Source: JAKEGN01 sp964465665
GTDB taxonomy: Bacteria > Pseudomonadota > Gammaproteobacteria > Steroidobacterales > Woeseiaceae
DNA: 7,177 nt
Reading direction: 5' to 3'
Assembly (NCBI GenBank): GCA_964465665.1
Contig: CAYXKM010000207.1
Span: 1-7,177 of the forward strand
In this document: piece by piece, positions 6,745-7,177 of the stretch
How the letters are laid out: each line of letters opens with the position of its first letter
Numbering within the stretch: the stretch's first letter is position 1
Position numbers and translations under genes: made by a program
The notes under the pieces: model-generated
Told to the model about the DNA's origin: nothing
The model's database searches: none
Seen by the model: only the letters and a program-made list of their open reading frames with translations

Positions 6745-6750
6745 CCCTCC
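6745..6750 (-). promoter_or_regulatory. Strong Shine-Dalgarno GGAGGG
   Basis: This is the only strong ribosome binding site upstream of the acyltransferase. It is at normal distance from the leader ATG at 6734 but too far (26 bases) from the acyltransferase ATG at 6718. The acyltransferase frame has no start codon at suitable spacing from it. Confidence 0.55.
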
Positions 6751-6752
6751 AG

Positions 6753-6812
6753 CGGAACCCCCGTCATCGAGTTGATCCGGGTCCGGTCGGGGTGTCGCGG
6801 TACAGGGTTCCG
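6753..6812. repeat. Split inverted repeat in the divergent intergenic region
   Basis: CGGAACCC (6753-6760) and GGGTTCCG (6805-6812) are exact reverse complements, 52 bases apart centre to centre, about five helical turns. The left arm lies just upstream of the GGAGGG of the acyltransferase leader, and the right arm just before the -10 box of the [2Fe-2S] gene. This geometry could suit a looping regulator, but chance is a real alternative. Confidence 0.3.
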
Positions 6813-6814
6813 GC

Positions 6815-6820
6815 TACAAT
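6815..6820 (+). promoter_or_regulatory. Candidate -10 box (TACAAT) for the [2Fe-2S] subunit gene
   Basis: TACAAT matches five of six bases of the sigma-70 -10 consensus and lies 33 bases before the ATG at 6854. No good -35 box is seen at the usual distance. Confidence 0.4.
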
Positions 6821-6838
6821 GCCCGTTCCCGCAACAAC

Positions 6839-6845
6839 AAGGTGA
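6839..6845 (+). promoter_or_regulatory. Ribosome binding site (AAGGTGA) of the [2Fe-2S] subunit gene
   Basis: AAGGTGA lies 8 bases before the ATG at 6854 and supports that start. Confidence 0.65.
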
Positions 6846-6853
6846 AACGATTC

Positions 6854-7177
6854 ATGATCTCGCTGACGATCAACGGCAGGGCGCAGGAATTCGATGTCGA
6901 TCCGGCAACCCCGATACTCTGGGTCATTCGCGAACAGGCGGGTCTGACCGGCACCAAGTTCGCTTGCGGAATCGCGCAATGCGGCGCCTGCACAGTGCAT
7001 CTGAATGGAACGCCGATCCGCTCCTGTGTCACACCGGTGCAGACCGCTGCAGGCCAGTCGATCACCACTATCGAAGGCCTCGCCAATGCGCTAACCGGCC
7101 TGCATCCGGTACAGCACGCCTGGATTATCGAGCAGGTACCTCAATGCGGATACTGCCAGTCGGGGCAGATCATGGCC
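6854..7177 (+). CDS. [2Fe-2S] small subunit of a molybdenum hydroxylase (isoquinoline 1-oxidoreductase alpha-type), 3' end outside window
   Basis: The first 108 residues of a gene that runs off the right edge; family members are usually about 150 residues. The N-terminal plant-type ferredoxin domain has C38, C43, C46 and C58 as cluster ligands in the spacing C-X4-C-X2-C-X11-C. The second, helical [2Fe-2S] domain begins with QCGYCQSGQ (97-105), giving C98 and C101; its remaining two cysteines would lie beyond the window. Such subunits pass electrons from the molybdopterin-containing large subunit in xanthine-dehydrogenase-family enzymes. The short form with ILWVIREQAGLTGTK (21-35) resembles isoquinoline 1-oxidoreductase alpha and related aldehyde oxidase small subunits. 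The large subunit would be expected just downstream. The substrate cannot be told from this part. It has its own ribosome binding site and a candidate -10 box. Confidence 0.92.
   Translation, partial: MISLTINGRAQEFDVDPATPILWVIREQAGLTGTKFACGIAQCGACTVHLNGTPIRSCVTPVQTAAGQSITTIEGLANALTGLHPVQHAWIIEQVPQCGYCQSGQIMA

Noticed and set aside
6227..6775. 182-codon plus-strand ORF
   Set aside because: It is antisense to the acyltransferase, whose HX4D and EGTR motifs leave no doubt as to the coding strand.

Overview
The window looks like a chromosomal stretch of a moderately GC-rich Gammaproteobacterium. Hand counts of sample lines give about 50-70% GC. The main taxonomic hints are a YihG-like PlsC-family acyltransferase, a DUF819 membrane protein and an isoquinoline-oxidoreductase-type [2Fe-2S] subunit. 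I cannot name the genus. It is densely coded, with eight protein genes, no RNA genes, no insertion sequences and no CRISPR array.

Layout. A MATE-family transporter, cut off at the left edge (to 884), overlaps by four bases a soluble ABC-type ATPase of the YlmA/ModF-like group (881-1687). After about 114 bases with no convincing gene comes a membrane-anchored NERD (nuclease-related) domain protein (1802-2524) of visibly lower GC. A 135-base gap rich in palindromes, with a good -10 box, leads into a DUF819 multi-pass membrane protein (2660-3856). A membrane-anchored metallo-beta-lactamase-fold protein follows (3941-4951).

The strand then switches. The MBL gene converges on a minus-strand group with only 8 bases between the stop codons. 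Read 5' to 3' on the minus strand, that group is a YihG-like acyltransferase (6718-5780), an Imm10-like small acidic protein (5722-5351) and a GIY-YIG domain protein (5358-4960) that overlaps the Imm10-like gene by 8 bases. A 135-base divergent region separates the acyltransferase from a plus-strand [2Fe-2S] subunit of a molybdenum hydroxylase (from 6854), cut off at the right edge.

Working together: the MATE/ABC pair and the Imm10-like/GIY-YIG pair are the only neighbours with translational-coupling overlaps. The remaining genes look like a mix of accessory and housekeeping functions without one shared pathway. I see no unmistakable new system. The most notable points are the Imm10-like/GIY-YIG overlapping pair, a four-codon leader ORF carrying the strong Shine-Dalgarno in front of the acyltransferase, and a run of three palindromes at the DUF819 promoter.
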